DNA from: Caprella mutica
Lineage: Eukaryota; Arthropoda; Malacostraca; Amphipoda; Caprellidae
Assembly (NCBI GenBank): GCA_947561585.1
Contig: CANNZV010000126.1
Coordinates: forward strand, 328,091 to 392,090
DNA length: 64,000 nucleotides
Direction: 5' to 3'
In this document: positions 43,491-55,835 of the stretch, piece after piece
Layout of the letters: the number at the start of each line of letters is the position of its first letter
Numbering within the stretch: the stretch's first letter is position 1
Made by a program: the position numbers and the translations under genes
Notes under the pieces: model-generated
Database searches by the model: none
What the model saw: only the letters and a program-made list of their open reading frames with translations
What the model was told of the DNA's origin: nothing

Positions 43491-43902
43491 TAGATTCATT
43501 TATTAATTTATATTTAGAATTCACATGTTCCATCCCTCATTCAAACTGGAGGTTATTATGCTATTTAATTTCTATGCTACTAAAGTAAAATCATTCAAAT
43601 ATTTTCATGATTGCATAGGTGCTACTACTCTGCTCTATTAAAATGTCCAAATAAATTTATAGGTTACTAATTTACTGCATACATAGCGTTTTTTGTCAAA
43701 TATTATTAGTACATACTTTATAATCTGATCTACATGATAATTATTGACTGTGCAAGCTGAATAATTTAGATAAATAATCTTAATTATAAATGGTGAATCT
43801 AGTTCATATTTAGGAGATCTCATTATTTTTGGCACAGTTTTTCCTATTCCACAGAAAACTGCACATTCCTAACTTGAATCACCGTACGTAGCTCTTCAAA
43901 TC

Positions 43903-44270
43903 AACTTTGCCTCTTGTTCTGTTACATCGTAAGTAACTTTGCCTCTTGTTCTGTTACATCGTAAGTAACTTTGCCTCTTGTTCTGTTACATCGTAAGTAA
44001 CTTTGCCTCTTGTTCTGTTACATCGTAAGTAACTTTGCCTCTTGTTCTGTTACATCGTAAGTAACTTTGCCTCTTGTTCTGTTACATCGTAAGTAACTTT
44101 GCCTCTTGTTCTGTTACATCGTAAGTAACTTTGTCTCTTGTTCTGTTACATCGTAAGTAACTTTGCCTCTTGTTCTGTTACATCGTAAGTAACTTTGTCT
44201 CTTGTTCTGTTACATCGTAAGTAACTTTGCCTCTTGTTCTGTTACATCGTAAGTAACTTTGCCTCTTGTT
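43903..44270 (+). repeat. 32-bp minisatellite with GTAAGT in each unit, about 11 copies
   Basis: Unit: AACTTTGCCTCTTGTTCTGT plus TACATCGTAAGT. ATC|GTAAGTAAC in every unit is a strong 5' splice-donor match, and CCTCTTGTTCTGTT is pyrimidine-rich. Units are almost identical, with one C/T variant. No coding exon was recognised to its left. Confidence 0.95.
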
Positions 44271-44331
44271 ATTAGTATGCACTGTAAAGCAATAGTGAGA
44301 CTTACTAACATTGTAGCAAAATTAAGACATC

Positions 44332-44470
44332 ACTAGCTGAACCCGTGGAAATTCCACGGAATTGGGAAATTAACAAACAGGTTTTGGTTTTGGGCTAATC
44401 ATCAAAAATCAACGTGTCAGTCGGTCAAACAGTTTAATTAAGGATTAAATTTAATGTAATAAATTATACA
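44332..44470. mobile_element. Possible fragment of a dispersed retroelement
   Basis: ACTAGCTGAACCCGTGGAAA resembles a start sequence common to many dispersed repeats in invertebrate genomes. No coding part or second end is seen. Confidence 0.25.
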
Positions 44471-44554
44471 AGTAGCTACATTCATTTCATCCAATGAATA
44501 TTATCACCATACAACCTTTTACCTAAAATAAGTTTTATTTTAGCTCCACAGTTT

Positions 44555-44945
44555 ACGTTTATTTTCCCCACCTAAACTTCCCCACTTTCAATTCCCCCAC
44601 ATTCACTTCCACCACCTACAATTCCTCCACCTTCACTTCCCTCACTTACACATCCCTAACCAACACTTCTTCCACCACTTCCTCCTTTCTCTTCCTCCAC
44701 TGACACTTCCCCCTCTTTCAATTCCCCCATCTTCAATTCCTCCATCTTCACTTCCTCCACATTCACTTCTCCCACCTTCAATTCCACCACCATCACTTCC
44801 AACACCTACATTACCCCCACTTTTCACTTCACCCACCTTCAATTTCTTCATCTTTACTTCTTCCACCTTAACTTCTCCCACTTACTCATCCCTAACCAAC
44901 ACTTCCTCCACTTTCACTTCCTCCACCTTCACTTCCCTTACAGTA
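44555..44945. repeat. Pyrimidine-rich degenerate repeat
   Basis: Built from imperfect 12- to 15-bp words such as TTCACTTCCTCCACC. It is strongly strand-asymmetric, with almost no G on the + strand. The minus-strand frame here (Gly/Glu/Lys-rich) is a result of composition. Confidence 0.85.
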
Positions 44946-45794
44946 AATGACATACACTAATACACGCGCTATCGTATTAATATATAGAATCGTAGATGAA
45001 CATATTGAACAGTGCTAAAAAAATAATGTAAAATGTACGGTATATTTGAACAATTTTAAATAATAATTAATAAGCAAGAAAGAATCTAAACTTTAGAGAA
45101 ATATTATAGTTTCTTAATTGTTCTGATAAAAAATAGAAGTTATCATAGGATCTTTAGTATTAATTATATTTAAAGTTTCTAATTCTATATTACATAACTC
45201 TTGCTTTCATATAGTACCTATAAGGTCTCGAAATATGATCATAATTACACTGTCTACACTCTATATCAATTGAAGTGTATTACTTCACATAAAGATAATT
45301 CTATTATTGAAATACTGCTTGACAGTGAAAAATAAATACTGAAAATGTTACCTATATGGTACAGAGAGTACCTAATTGGCAAACGGCTGATGTTTCGGAG
45401 GTGACACTGTTTAAAATGAGTAACAGGTTAGACTACTAAGTACAGACCACCTTGTCGCTACCTAACATTTCTCTTCCTTAATTTGGTAATGGCCAGACAG
45501 TTTGATTAACTAATTCGTCGTTAGTCGTTGTTAATATTTGTTGCCTTCATCCTCATTTAGCTTTGAGTTAAGATATAGAACATTGGCAACAAACATATAT
45601 GTATCAGGTAAACTGAACATTTAAAAATTCATGTTTGATAATTTTATATATTATTTATATAAAATTACCACAATAAACCATGTTCAATTGTTCATATTAT
45701 ATTCTTCAGTACTTAAATAGAAATATATTAATTTTGCTCATCATTTCGTTATGAAAAGTTGCTTTGGTATTAATGTTGGATATTTGAGTTGAAG
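44946..45794. other. AT-rich intergenic sequence
   Basis: No gene or element recognised. Confidence 0.4.
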
Positions 45795-46143
45795 GCAGCA
45801 CTCTAAGTCTATGATGCAGCACTCTTAGATTATGATGCAGCACTCTAAGACTATGATGCATCACTATTAGATTATGATGCAGCACTCTAAGTCTATGATG
45901 CATCACTATTAGATTATGATGCAGCACTCTAAGACTATGATGCATCACTATTAGATTATGATGCAGCACTCTAAGTCTATGATGCAGCACTCTTAAGTCT
46001 ATGATGCAGCACTCTTAAGTCTATGATGCAGTACTCTAACACTTATATGATGCAGCACTCTAATTCAATGACGCAACACTAAAAGACTACGATGCAGCAC
46101 TCTAACACTTATATGATGCAGCACTCTAGGATATGATGCTGCA
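45795..46143. repeat. About 21-bp minisatellite with higher-order structure
   Basis: Unit: GCAGCACTCTAAGTCTATGAT, alternating with GCATCACTATTAGATTATGAT. The pair repeats as a dimer in the left half. The right half is more diverged. Confidence 0.9.
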
Positions 46144-47573
46144 TGATAAATGCCTGCGCTTTAAGTCAATCCATGTAAATAGATCTACTTTTTATGTATC
46201 TGGAACTGGTCTCAACATTATCAACGACTAACCAAATATCCGGGTTAAGAACAGGAAAAATGGCGGTATAATTCTGCGACATTTTAAAGATTTAAAATAT
46301 ATCCCATTTTCTAGTATAGAAGGTAAACATTACAATCATTATATATCTGTACCAGTCCTTGAAAAATTGAAAAATTTGGGTGTTTTATTTAATCTATTTT
46401 AAGGGTAACCTTGATAATTTATTCTCAATTTTAACTTAAATCATAAAAAATAATAGCTGGAAGTGTGTACAATGATTATTGAATGTGTATAGTAATTAGA
46501 CTTAGTATTTAACTACAATCATCTAACTATACAAATTTTATGTACGATGCCTCAACTTAATTACTACCTCGATCAGATAAATATATAAAAACTTATCGTA
46601 TTGTAATATTGTCATTCCAAAGCTAAAATAAGTACCGGTATTGAAATTTTCTATTCTGTGTTCTTAAGAACAGAATAGACAATATAGTCCAGTATTATAA
46701 CTTATTCTTCATATGATGTCCATATAAGTATCATTATGTATTAATATAGTAAAAAAAAGATGATCATGATATCAAAATACAATTTTCTCGTACAGATGCA
46801 TGTTATGTGTTCAGCTGTGTTGAAAGTCAATGGAGAAGTTAATTTTATATGATGAGTCAGTAGGTTCATCTTCAGTACGAATGTGTTAGTGCTATGACTA
46901 AAGGTCTGCTCCAACAGTTTAGATTTTAGAAGGACCACAGTTCACAAGTGGTGGACCTGAGTGTGTATTAAGAATATAGTTGGGTCTCTTTGTTATGTTT
47001 TTCTACTTGAGTATTAGATAAAGATATGGTGGGCAATGTCTATTCTGAGCAGAAGTATTAAGTGGCTGCTTTTCGCGTATGAACAAGTATCGGCTTATCC
47101 AACAATAGGACAAGAAATCCCCATGCATCTCCAACCCCCTCGGACAATAATCCACCGGTCAAATACCCCTTGGACACAAACCCCCATGTAAAGGGGGTAT
47201 TTCCTTGACCCCTCTCCCACCACTTTGTCCGAAGTCAAACAATCAAATTCAAAATAAAAATGGCTGAAAGTAGTTTTGCAATAATTTATCGAAATTTATT
47301 CTTTGTTTTATACTGTAAAGTAGCTATACATAAAGTCACCGGACGGGGGTGGTGGTAAATAATAAAAGGAATCGAATCATTTTATTTTAAATTGGTCTCG
47401 CGCTATAAGCTACCAGTAGATACAGACACCAGTAGTCATAAATACAGCTGAGAATTTGTGAACAATATAACTTTGATTTTTTGGTTATCCAGCCGACCAG
47501 CGTATCATAAAGGATCAACATACTTATGTGGCTAATTGTTGCTACTGTGATTTAGGTACTTATCACGGTACAC
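46144..47573. other. Intergenic sequence
   Basis: No gene is supported. At 47095-47235 there is a C-rich stretch with repeated GGACA and ACCCCC words and an inverted CCCCCATGTAAAGGGGGTA hairpin, possibly the remains of a MITE. Confidence 0.4.
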
Positions 47574-48720
47574 GGAAAACTGCCAGGCGGAAAATTGCCA
47601 GTCACTTACTGGCAATTTAACGACTTCAGTCCCTAAAAATATCGTTAAGAGGACAATCATTTTCACTTAGTGTACAAAACAAAAAATAATAGTTAAATGT
47701 AAAAAATTTATTAGAAAATTATAAAAAATACATAATTATATAAATATTACAGAAATAAATAAAATTAAATATAGAGATTAACAGCTTAAACCTTTCTTAG
47801 AAAATACTAAGAGAAGGAACAAAGAAATAATTGTATTTGGAACAGAGTACAATTTCGTTGTTTACAAAACGCATCTTTTTAATATCATTTCATAATGCGT
47901 TTAGTATAATTATTATTATTTTTTTTCATAATTTGAGAATTGAACAAGCCTTCAAGCTTAATATTCGTTTTGTACTCATTATAAAACAACTTCGATCGAT
48001 TTATGTGAAAAAATTAGAATCTTCAACCCAACTTCTATGATTATTAAACTGCTATTACCTACCTAATTCTCTGACAATTTCACTTGATCTTATTGGATTG
48101 CTTATTAAGTTTAAAACTTTTACATATAAAAGAAAATTGTAAAAATGAAGGTGTTAATGACATGAAGATTAAAAATGTAAATGTAATAAATATTGAACAT
48201 ACATATAAGTTGATTTAACGTTCACGTAATTCATCGTACATAATTTAAAATTATATAATTGTGAGAATATCTAATTAGCTAGTAATCACAAATCAGTACA
48301 TGGGGTTTAACGTTTGCTTCGGAACCAAAGGATATATTGTTGACGTCAATAGGAAATTGAAAACAAAGGATTTGAAGAAGCTTTCGGAAAAGAAAATCTC
48401 TCCATGAACCAAGTCATCTACCACTGTCGGTGGCAATACTAATGGATGCAGAAAAGTCACTGACTTTATTTACATATTTTTAAACAGAATTTGGCTATAA
48501 ACACATTCTAAGAACAATACTAAGTAATCCATTATCTATATAGTTATTACTGTAAAAATGAATTTCCCCTTTACCCCTAACGCCGTTTTTTAATAAATTA
48601 AAATGTTCTTAGAATGTGTTTATAAATAAATAATATTTGAGAAGAGTCAAAAAATGCATAAATTGCCAGTAAGTAACTGACAGTTTTCCGCTTCGACAGT
48701 TTTCCGCCTGGCAGTTTTCC
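47574..48720. mobile_element. TIR element, about 1.15 kb
   Basis: The left end reads GGAAAACTGCCAGGCGGAAA and the right end is its complement (CCGCCTGGCAGTTTTCC). ACTTACTGGCAATTTA is also mirrored inside both arms. The right arm has one extra GTTTTCCGCTTCGACA unit. No clear target duplication is visible, and weaker inverted similarity outside may mean the true ends lie further out. It is non-coding. Confidence 0.7.
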
Positions 48721-48904
48721 AGACACCACTAACCACATAGGAACGGTATGCACACAAACAAACGTACACACGACTGTACTGCCAATATTAATAGGATTAC
48801 GTATCAACCAGCCAGTGTAATGAAAATTTATAGAATTATGTAATTAAATGTTCTGAATCGATTTGAACTGTGGACAGTATGTAATGCAATAGGCAAAAAG
48901 GATA

Positions 48905-49392
48905 ACAAGACAAAAAGTCTCTGTGCAAAAAAAAAAAAAAATTCATTTGGCTAGCTATATTTTTTTCAAAATTCAGATATCTAAAAAAATCTCAAAATCA
49001 TATTATAGAGTACTTTTTTTCCTTCCAAACGAGCCCTGCCCCGTCTCTCTACAACAAGAACTGACAGAAATATGGAACGTCACTCAACCTGTAACGAAAG
49101 TTTCTAGGAGAAACTGAAACACCTCTACCATCAGGTCATTTGATGTGAGAATCACTTAGAGCAGCGACAAATCCTCCACGTACAAAATTCAGTACAGCAC
49201 TGATTTTTTATTGGAGCGTAGATAGCAGGGGTGATTTTATTTCTCCCAAATCAACTCACGCATCCCTTCTGCGGTGTGGAAGGGTTGATGCATTCCTAGT
49301 CACCCTTCCACCTTTTCACTGTACGCACTACAGACAAGCTATGACTAATATTTTTTAGGCTTTTCTGAAGAGCATCGATGCCCTGAACCTAT
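48905..49392 (-). mobile_element. Inverted partial relative of the 30.3-kb TIR element
   Basis: In reverse it shares 'gtcatagcttgtctgtagtgcg'-like, 'aacgcatc', 'tgtggaag' and 'gagaaactgaaac' words with 30400-30960. Its right end, GAGCATCGATGCCCTGA, corresponds to the left TIR of that element. It lies about 240 bases upstream of the SLC22 start codon. Confidence 0.6.
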
Positions 49393-49633
49393 CTTACCAA
49401 CTCACATCTTGAATGGATGTAAAAAGTTTCAGGGCATCATTACCTAAAAGTCTCAAAGAAAAAGAACACAGAATATCCTACCCAATCAAATCAAACAGAT
49501 ATGTTTAGATAATTACACTATAATGTATTGTCATATAATTCATAAAAATTACGGCCTTAATACAGATTCATATCAAAATCTTCAGTTAACCTAAAATCTT
49601 GAAGTAAATTTATATAAATTATTAAGTATAGGT

Positions 49634-52600
49634 ATGGATGAAGAATATCAAAAATTGAATCGCTCGGAATCGGAAGAAAATAATGATTTGCTCGACTCTG
49701 ACTGTAAGAATGAAGAAGAAAGCTCTTTGGATGAAATTATCAACTCTATAGGGCGTGGAACATGGACGTACATTTACTTCATGATTACCTGCACGTGTGA
49801 GTTCAAAAGCTTTTACTTGTGTTTGAGCAGATGTAAATAATTCTGTGATAACTGCTATCATACTTTGATATTAGCTATCCTATTCATCACATGCATAACT
49901 TATTTAAATTATTTATAAACGTAATAATAAGGTAAAAAGGATTTTAATGAGTTACTGAATAGGAATCCTATTGTCAATACTGAATACTGAGGTAGGCCAA
50001 TTGAGGATCCTTAAAATATCTATTCTGCTTGAAATATCCCTGCAAAGTATTCTCCATGAATTTAACAACACTGTTTCCAAAATGCCTTAGGTTCACAACA
50101 TTTATCTTGATCAGAAACATCTTGGATGTCCTTTAGAGCTTTTCTGTTAACCCAACACAAATGTTTAGTCCAGGATACAGTAACATATAGGGTATGGTAA
50201 TCAGCTGTTCGAATCTAGTTTGACGTGACCACGCGTGACCAGAAAATCTTAAAATTTCATCGATTGCTACGTAAATAATATGATTTGTGGTTAATAACTA
50301 GTTCATTTTAAATCGTTATGGTTCAATTTTTTGAACCATAATAATATAAGTATATCCACAGATAAAACTTTTACTATTTAGATATTTTATTTAGATCTAT
50401 TCTTGGAAAGTCTTCAGTGGACTGGCGACTCTGACCACTCTTTGAAACATGGGACTACCTACTTAAACTTAGTCACAACTAAATTTAATTTTTTCTTATC
50501 AATTAGTAACTAGGTATTGGTAGGCATTGGTCATAGGAGCTACAGTTTAGAAGTTAACTAGCACTGGTTCAGGCTTCTAGGTAGTAAGTATATGTTTAGG
50601 ACCTTATTTCTTATAGATAAGAAAAGAAGATAACAATATAAGCAAACCTGAATTATCTCCATACATTTAAATTATAGATTCAATCGCTATTTGTACTAAT
50701 TATCACACGAAATACTTATAATGTGACTTTAAACTTCTCGATATTAACATGCAAATACGAATTATTAGAAGCCGCTCAGTCACAAACTAATTATGTTTCG
50801 GTTTGGTGACGTCATATTTTTATTTCTTCTACTAGTTACTATAATCGTTATGTTACTGTACCCTGGTTTACTCTAAGAAATTCATTTTAGGATTTCAAGT
50901 GGAAAAATACAATGATCATCTTCACAATTGGATAACATTCTCTTTCCAGTCACTGCAGTGGAAACTGTAAATCTTTTTGGTCCTGTTTTTCAAGTTCCTA
51001 ACCTTGACTTTAAATGCAACGAAACTCTGCACAACAATGAAGATGTGATGCCTCTGAACGGGTAAGTTTATGAAACAATGAATATGTGATGATTTTAACG
51101 GCCTATCAACGGGTAAGTGTATGAAAGAATGAAGATTGATGCCTATCAACGGGTAAGTGTATGAAAGAATGTAGATTGATGCCTATCAACGGGTAAGTGT
51201 ATGAAAGAATGTAGATTGATGCCTATCAACGGGTAAGTGTATGAAAGAATGAAGATTGATGCCTATCAACGGGTAAGTGTATGAAAGAATGTAGATTGAT
51301 GCCTATCAACGGGTAAGTGTATGAAAGAATGTAGATTGATGCCTATCAACGGGTAAGTGTATGAAAGAATGAAGATTGATGCCTATCAACGGGTAAGTGT
51401 ATGAAAGAATGAAGATTGATGCCTATCAACGGGTAAGTGTATGAAAGAATGTAGATTGATGCCTATCAACGGGTAAGTGTATGAAAGAATGAAGATTGAT
51501 GCCTATCAACGGGTAAGTGTATGAAAGAATGAAGATTGATGCCTATCAACAGGTAAGTGTATGAAACACAATGAAGATTGATGCCTATCAACGGGTAAGT
51601 GTATGAAAGAATGAAGATTGATGCCTATCAACGGGTAAGTGTATGAAAGAATGAAGATTGATGCCTATCAACGGGTAAGTGTATGAAAGAATGAAGATTG
51701 ATGCCTATCAACGGGTAAGTGTATGAAAGAATGTAGATTGATGCCTATCAACAGGTAAGTGTATGAAACACAATGAAGCTTGATGCCTATCAACGGGTTA
51801 AATTATTTGTTAGTTTCTGGTTTCAAAAACTTGCTAACAATTATTGATAAATAATTTTATAATAATACTTTTCAGTTCACATTGTCAAATATTGAGAAGA
51901 AAACTATCAAATAACAGTATATTTGAAGAATCCCCTTGTAGGAGCTTCGTCTACGATGAAAGTATATACGGCTCTACGTTAACTGAAGAGGTGAGCTCTC
52001 AGCAGTTTTTATAAATACTCTTAGCTTAATAACTAAAGAAATAATAATTTAAAGATTCATTTTCTCATTCAGTTCAATCTAGTGTGCTCCAAATCTGATC
52101 TTAGAGAGTTCTACAAGTCTGCTTATCTTGTAGGATGTGTATTAGGTTCTCTTATTGGAGGAATTCTACCAGACAAGTAATTTGGCCGATAATTCTAGAT
52201 TTACAATTAGAGCTAAGATTTAATTAATAAATGTTAAATTTCATCAGATTTGGCAGAAAACCTGTGTTGTGGCACAGTTCCTTACTCATGACAACTCTAA
52301 CTTTTCTACTGGTGATTGTACCGATTTTTGAACTGGTGCTAGTTCTTAGGTTATTGATGGGAATAACCACCATGGCAGTGTCAATCTCTGCCTATACTAT
52401 AGGTAAATTACTAACTTCTAATAAATTGATTTTTTATAATCAACTCTTTTTTTAAAGATTTACCATTGCAGCTATAGAGTCAAGTCCAGTATCTCTACGG
52501 TCAGCATTTACAATTGCTGGGGCTTTACCTTATGGAATGATGGTAAGTTTCTCAATTATCTTTAGGTTATTATTATGATGTTATTTCGATGAGAGAAACA

Positions 52601-55600
52601 ATCGTGCAACTATGTTTTTATGCCAATAATTACTCAATGTCATCAATCAATTCTTAACAAACGTTATCAATTTCTCATACACTTGCGCAATGTTCAAAAT
52701 ATTCTTATTTTTTGTAGACTGGAAGTTGATTCCACAGTTAGATTATGTTCGAGATAAGTGGTGCATTCCACTCTAGTTATTGTTAAAACAGTCCTAATAA
52801 TAGATTAGTGAACATTTAGTCTAAATACAGTTGAACTACTCTAAAATAAACTCCTATATAACGAATGAATACTGTATAGTGTATAGTCCTGAGTAAGGAA
52901 GAGCCTATATATGAAACAAATTTTATTTCGTCTGCCATGAATATTGAATACTTGAATAGCCATCAGCTTTCTAAAATTAGTTCAATATTAAGGCTATAGT
53001 AATCAGAATTCTACATTATAGAGGAGTTATACTGCAGTATATATTTTTTTTCATACAATGCTTCTGATTTCTTCAGGTATCGGTATTAGCTTTGATTGCT
53101 TATCTCACCAAAAATTGGCGGGGCACTCAATTGTGGTCATCAATTCCTCTTTATCTTCTGCTTGCATTGTCAAATCCTTAGTGAGTGTGAAATAGAGAAA
53201 AAAAACCTACCTGAAATAGAGAAAAACAAACCTACCTTCTGCTTATATTATCAAATCCTTAGTTAGTGTGAAATAGAGAGAAAAACCTACCATCTGCTTA
53301 TATTGTCAAATCCTTTATTGAGTGTGAAATAGAGAGAAAAAACCTACTTTCTGCTTATATTGTTAAATCCTTAGTGAGTGTGAAATAGAGAGAAAAAAAC
53401 CTACCTGAAATAGAGAGAAAAAAACATACCTTCTGCTTATATTATCAAATCCTTAGTGAGTGTGAAATAGAGAGAAAAAACCTACCTTCTGCTTATATTG
53501 TCAAATCCTTAGTGAGTGTGAAATAGAGAGAAAAAACCTACTTCCTGCTTACATTGTTAAATCCTTAGTGAGTGTGAAATAGAGAGAAAAAAACCTACCT
53601 GAAATAGAGAGAAAAAACCTACTTTCTGCTTATATTATCAAATCCTTAGTGAGTGTGAAATAGAGAGAAAAAACCTACCTTCTGCTTATATTGTCAAATC
53701 CTTAGTGAGTGTGAAATAGAGAGAAAAAACCTACCTTCTGCTTATATTGTCAAATCCTTAGTGAGTGTGAAATAGAAATAAAAAACCTACCTTCTGCTTT
53801 TATTGTCAAATCCTTAGTGAGTGTGAAATAGAGAAAAAACCTTCCTTTTTCTTGTCAAATAAATAAAGTTCTTTTGAGTGTGAATGCAAATTTTCTCATT
53901 TGGTAGATGGTTGCAAGATTCTAAATCATGTTTTCTAGTAGATAATTTTTCTATGATTACTTTTTATTTTGCAACAGTTTATTGGAAGAATCTCCCCGGT
54001 GGTTGATAGAAAAAGGGAAGTTGAAAGAAGCAGAAAAGGTAATAAGGATAGCAGCAAAAATGAACGGCAAAACTAATCAACTGCCTGGAAAATTGACTGA
54101 AGCTTTGTTTAATATTCACATGGAAGTGAGTGGTATTGTAGAAATGTTTATTAGTTTTAATTATGAAATGGTAAAAAATGAAGTTAACAGAGCTAGTTTT
54201 TATTATTTTCAGACCAATTCTGCGCGTCTGAAAGCATCTACCATGGAAGCGGATAATGAGTTGAAGCGTCTGAAGTCCCTTGTATCCACCTGGCCAATGT
54301 TCAAACTAACTGTCATCACGTGCACCATTTGGTTCTGTCAAGGCTGTATCTACATAGTCATTCCATATCGAGGCAACGCCTTCCAGTGCGTGCACACATT
54401 CAATTTGTATTTTGAATTAACGTGTGATTGTGATCAACATTTTAAGAGACAAAACCCTAAGAAACCTAAATTTTGCATCACACCTTGAATTTTTTTGAAA
54501 TAAATCATAGAAATTTCAAATCAAATGAAGAAAGTAAAATTAGTGATGGTAATTGGCAGTGCAGCAATTCTTGTTGTATGGCCATTTCCCTCTTCACGAA
54601 CATTTGAAATTAATTTCTTTACCCATCCTCTGCAGATCTCCTTTCATGTATATTGGTTTATTAGGGCTATCCGAATGTCCTGCCTACATCTTAATTCTCC
54701 CTCTGGTTTTGAGATTAGAAAGAAAGACGAGCTTATGTTTCTCTTTCACTCTTGTCGCCGCTATTATGATCACCATCGTTACACTGGAAGTCTCTGCTAT
54801 TCAGATAGGTATTTAATTTGTTAACTTAATCACTTGCTTTGTGATTCAGCCAAATTTTGTTAGAATAGAAATCGGTTCTCCCTCATAGAAACTTGCAGCA
54901 ATTTATAAATGAATAGTGGTCTTACCAGCTTCTCAAATTGAAGAAGCGTCTTGTATTCAACGTTTTCTTTAGAAAATTTCTTCCTACATACATAGTATTG
55001 TATATCTAATTAAATATTTTATTCTTTTCTGACAGAATGGTTAAACATAGTTATTTCAGCAGTGGGTTATACCATTATATCTACAATCTACATGGTTGAT
55101 TTGCTGTACTGTTCAGAACTTTACCCGACGTCAGTGCGATCTACAGGACTCTCGACTGCTATGTTCTTTGGAAACATTGGCTTCAACCTTCCTGTTCTTC
55201 TAAACATCATAATTGTGAGTTAGTTGCTTAATAAATTAAAGAAAACTATGGGCAAGTACCTAGCTAATTACTGGTTCATGATGTCTTATAACTGATTCTG
55301 ATCAAATTAATAATTTCAAATCATATTTTAATACCTATATGTTAGAATAGATCCAACAAACAAAAATGCGTACTTTCCACAAAAAACCATGGTATCTCTC
55401 TCACTAGTTCTCTAGTGCGGGATTGCAAGAGAATAAGTATAGTTGGACAGGTTTCGCAGCATGGGATTTAAATCGTCTCAAGATATTTTGTTAAATAATT
55501 TCTTTACATGGATAGGCATATAAGACGTCTAGAGTGATGTGTAACTTATAGGAGAATATGGAATGAAGAAATGTCATACTCAAAATGTCTTGCATCGTTC

Positions 55601-55835
55601 TCTCTCGTTATCATATGTTTTTATTAATAGTGGTTAAACGCTCTCTATCTTCTTTCCCCAGCCGTCCAGTCTATCATGGTTATCCCTCGCCATCATAAGC
55701 TTCCTAGCTCTTGTCTCCGCAATTAGCGTCTGCTTTCTTCCGGAAACCAAAGACAGAGCTCTGCTGCAAACTGTCGATGAGTACGTCACAGCAAATGGAG
55801 GCAAGGAGAGAGAAATTGCTTTCGTGTCACCTTAA
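49634..55835 (+). CDS. SLC22-type organic ion transporter, 12 coding exons, 556 aa
   Basis: Exons: 49634-49796, 50950-51061, 51876-51990, 52073-52176, 52248-52402, 52472-52542, 53077-53180, 53978-54125, 54213-54385, 54636-54808, 55036-55214, 55662-55835. They total 1671 nt and all phases join. The start is the first ATG after an in-frame stop at 49592. It belongs to the major facilitator superfamily, with 12 membrane segments expected in the plasma membrane. Seen: a large Cys-containing extracellular loop with sequon NET at 78-80, DKFGRKP at 164-170, EESPRWLI at 278-285, ELYPTSVRSTG at 467-477 and LPETKD at 525-530. These are the SLC22 (OCT/Orct) signatures, and the length is typical. Whether the substrate is a cation, anion or carnitine cannot be read. 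Introns 2 and 7 hold junction-derived arrays. Confidence 0.93.
51036..51800 (+). repeat. 40-bp array of the SLC22 exon 2/intron 2 junction, about 18 copies
   Basis: The real junction is GATGCCTCTGAACGG|GTAAGT. The unit is GATGCCTATCAACGG|GTAAG plus TGTATGAAAGAATGAAGATT, so it spans about 25 exon bases, the donor and the first part of the intron. Every unit keeps a strong GTAAGT. Two units carry CAACAGGTAAGT and GAAACACAATG variants. Reading through the first donor gives a stop at once. Confidence 0.97.
53140..53870 (+). repeat. About 55-bp array of the SLC22 exon 7/intron 7 junction, about 12 copies
   Basis: The real exon end is TTGTCAAATCCTTA|GTGAGTG. The unit repeats CTGCTTATATTGTCAAATCC plus TTA|GTGAGTGTGAAATAGAG and an A-rich tail. 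Units differ in length because some carry an extra CTACCTGAAATAGAGAG. Each unit keeps the donor. Reading through gives TAG at the junction. Confidence 0.96.

Noticed and set aside
44642..44881. Minus-strand Gly/Glu/Lys-rich frame
   Set aside because: Composition artefact of the pyrimidine tract.
45706..45990. Minus-strand His/Leu-rich frame
   Set aside because: Translation of the 21-bp array.
54525..54824. Two overlapping frames of 87 and 99 codons
   Set aside because: One is the correct frame of SLC22 exon 10 extended into introns; the other is its shadow.
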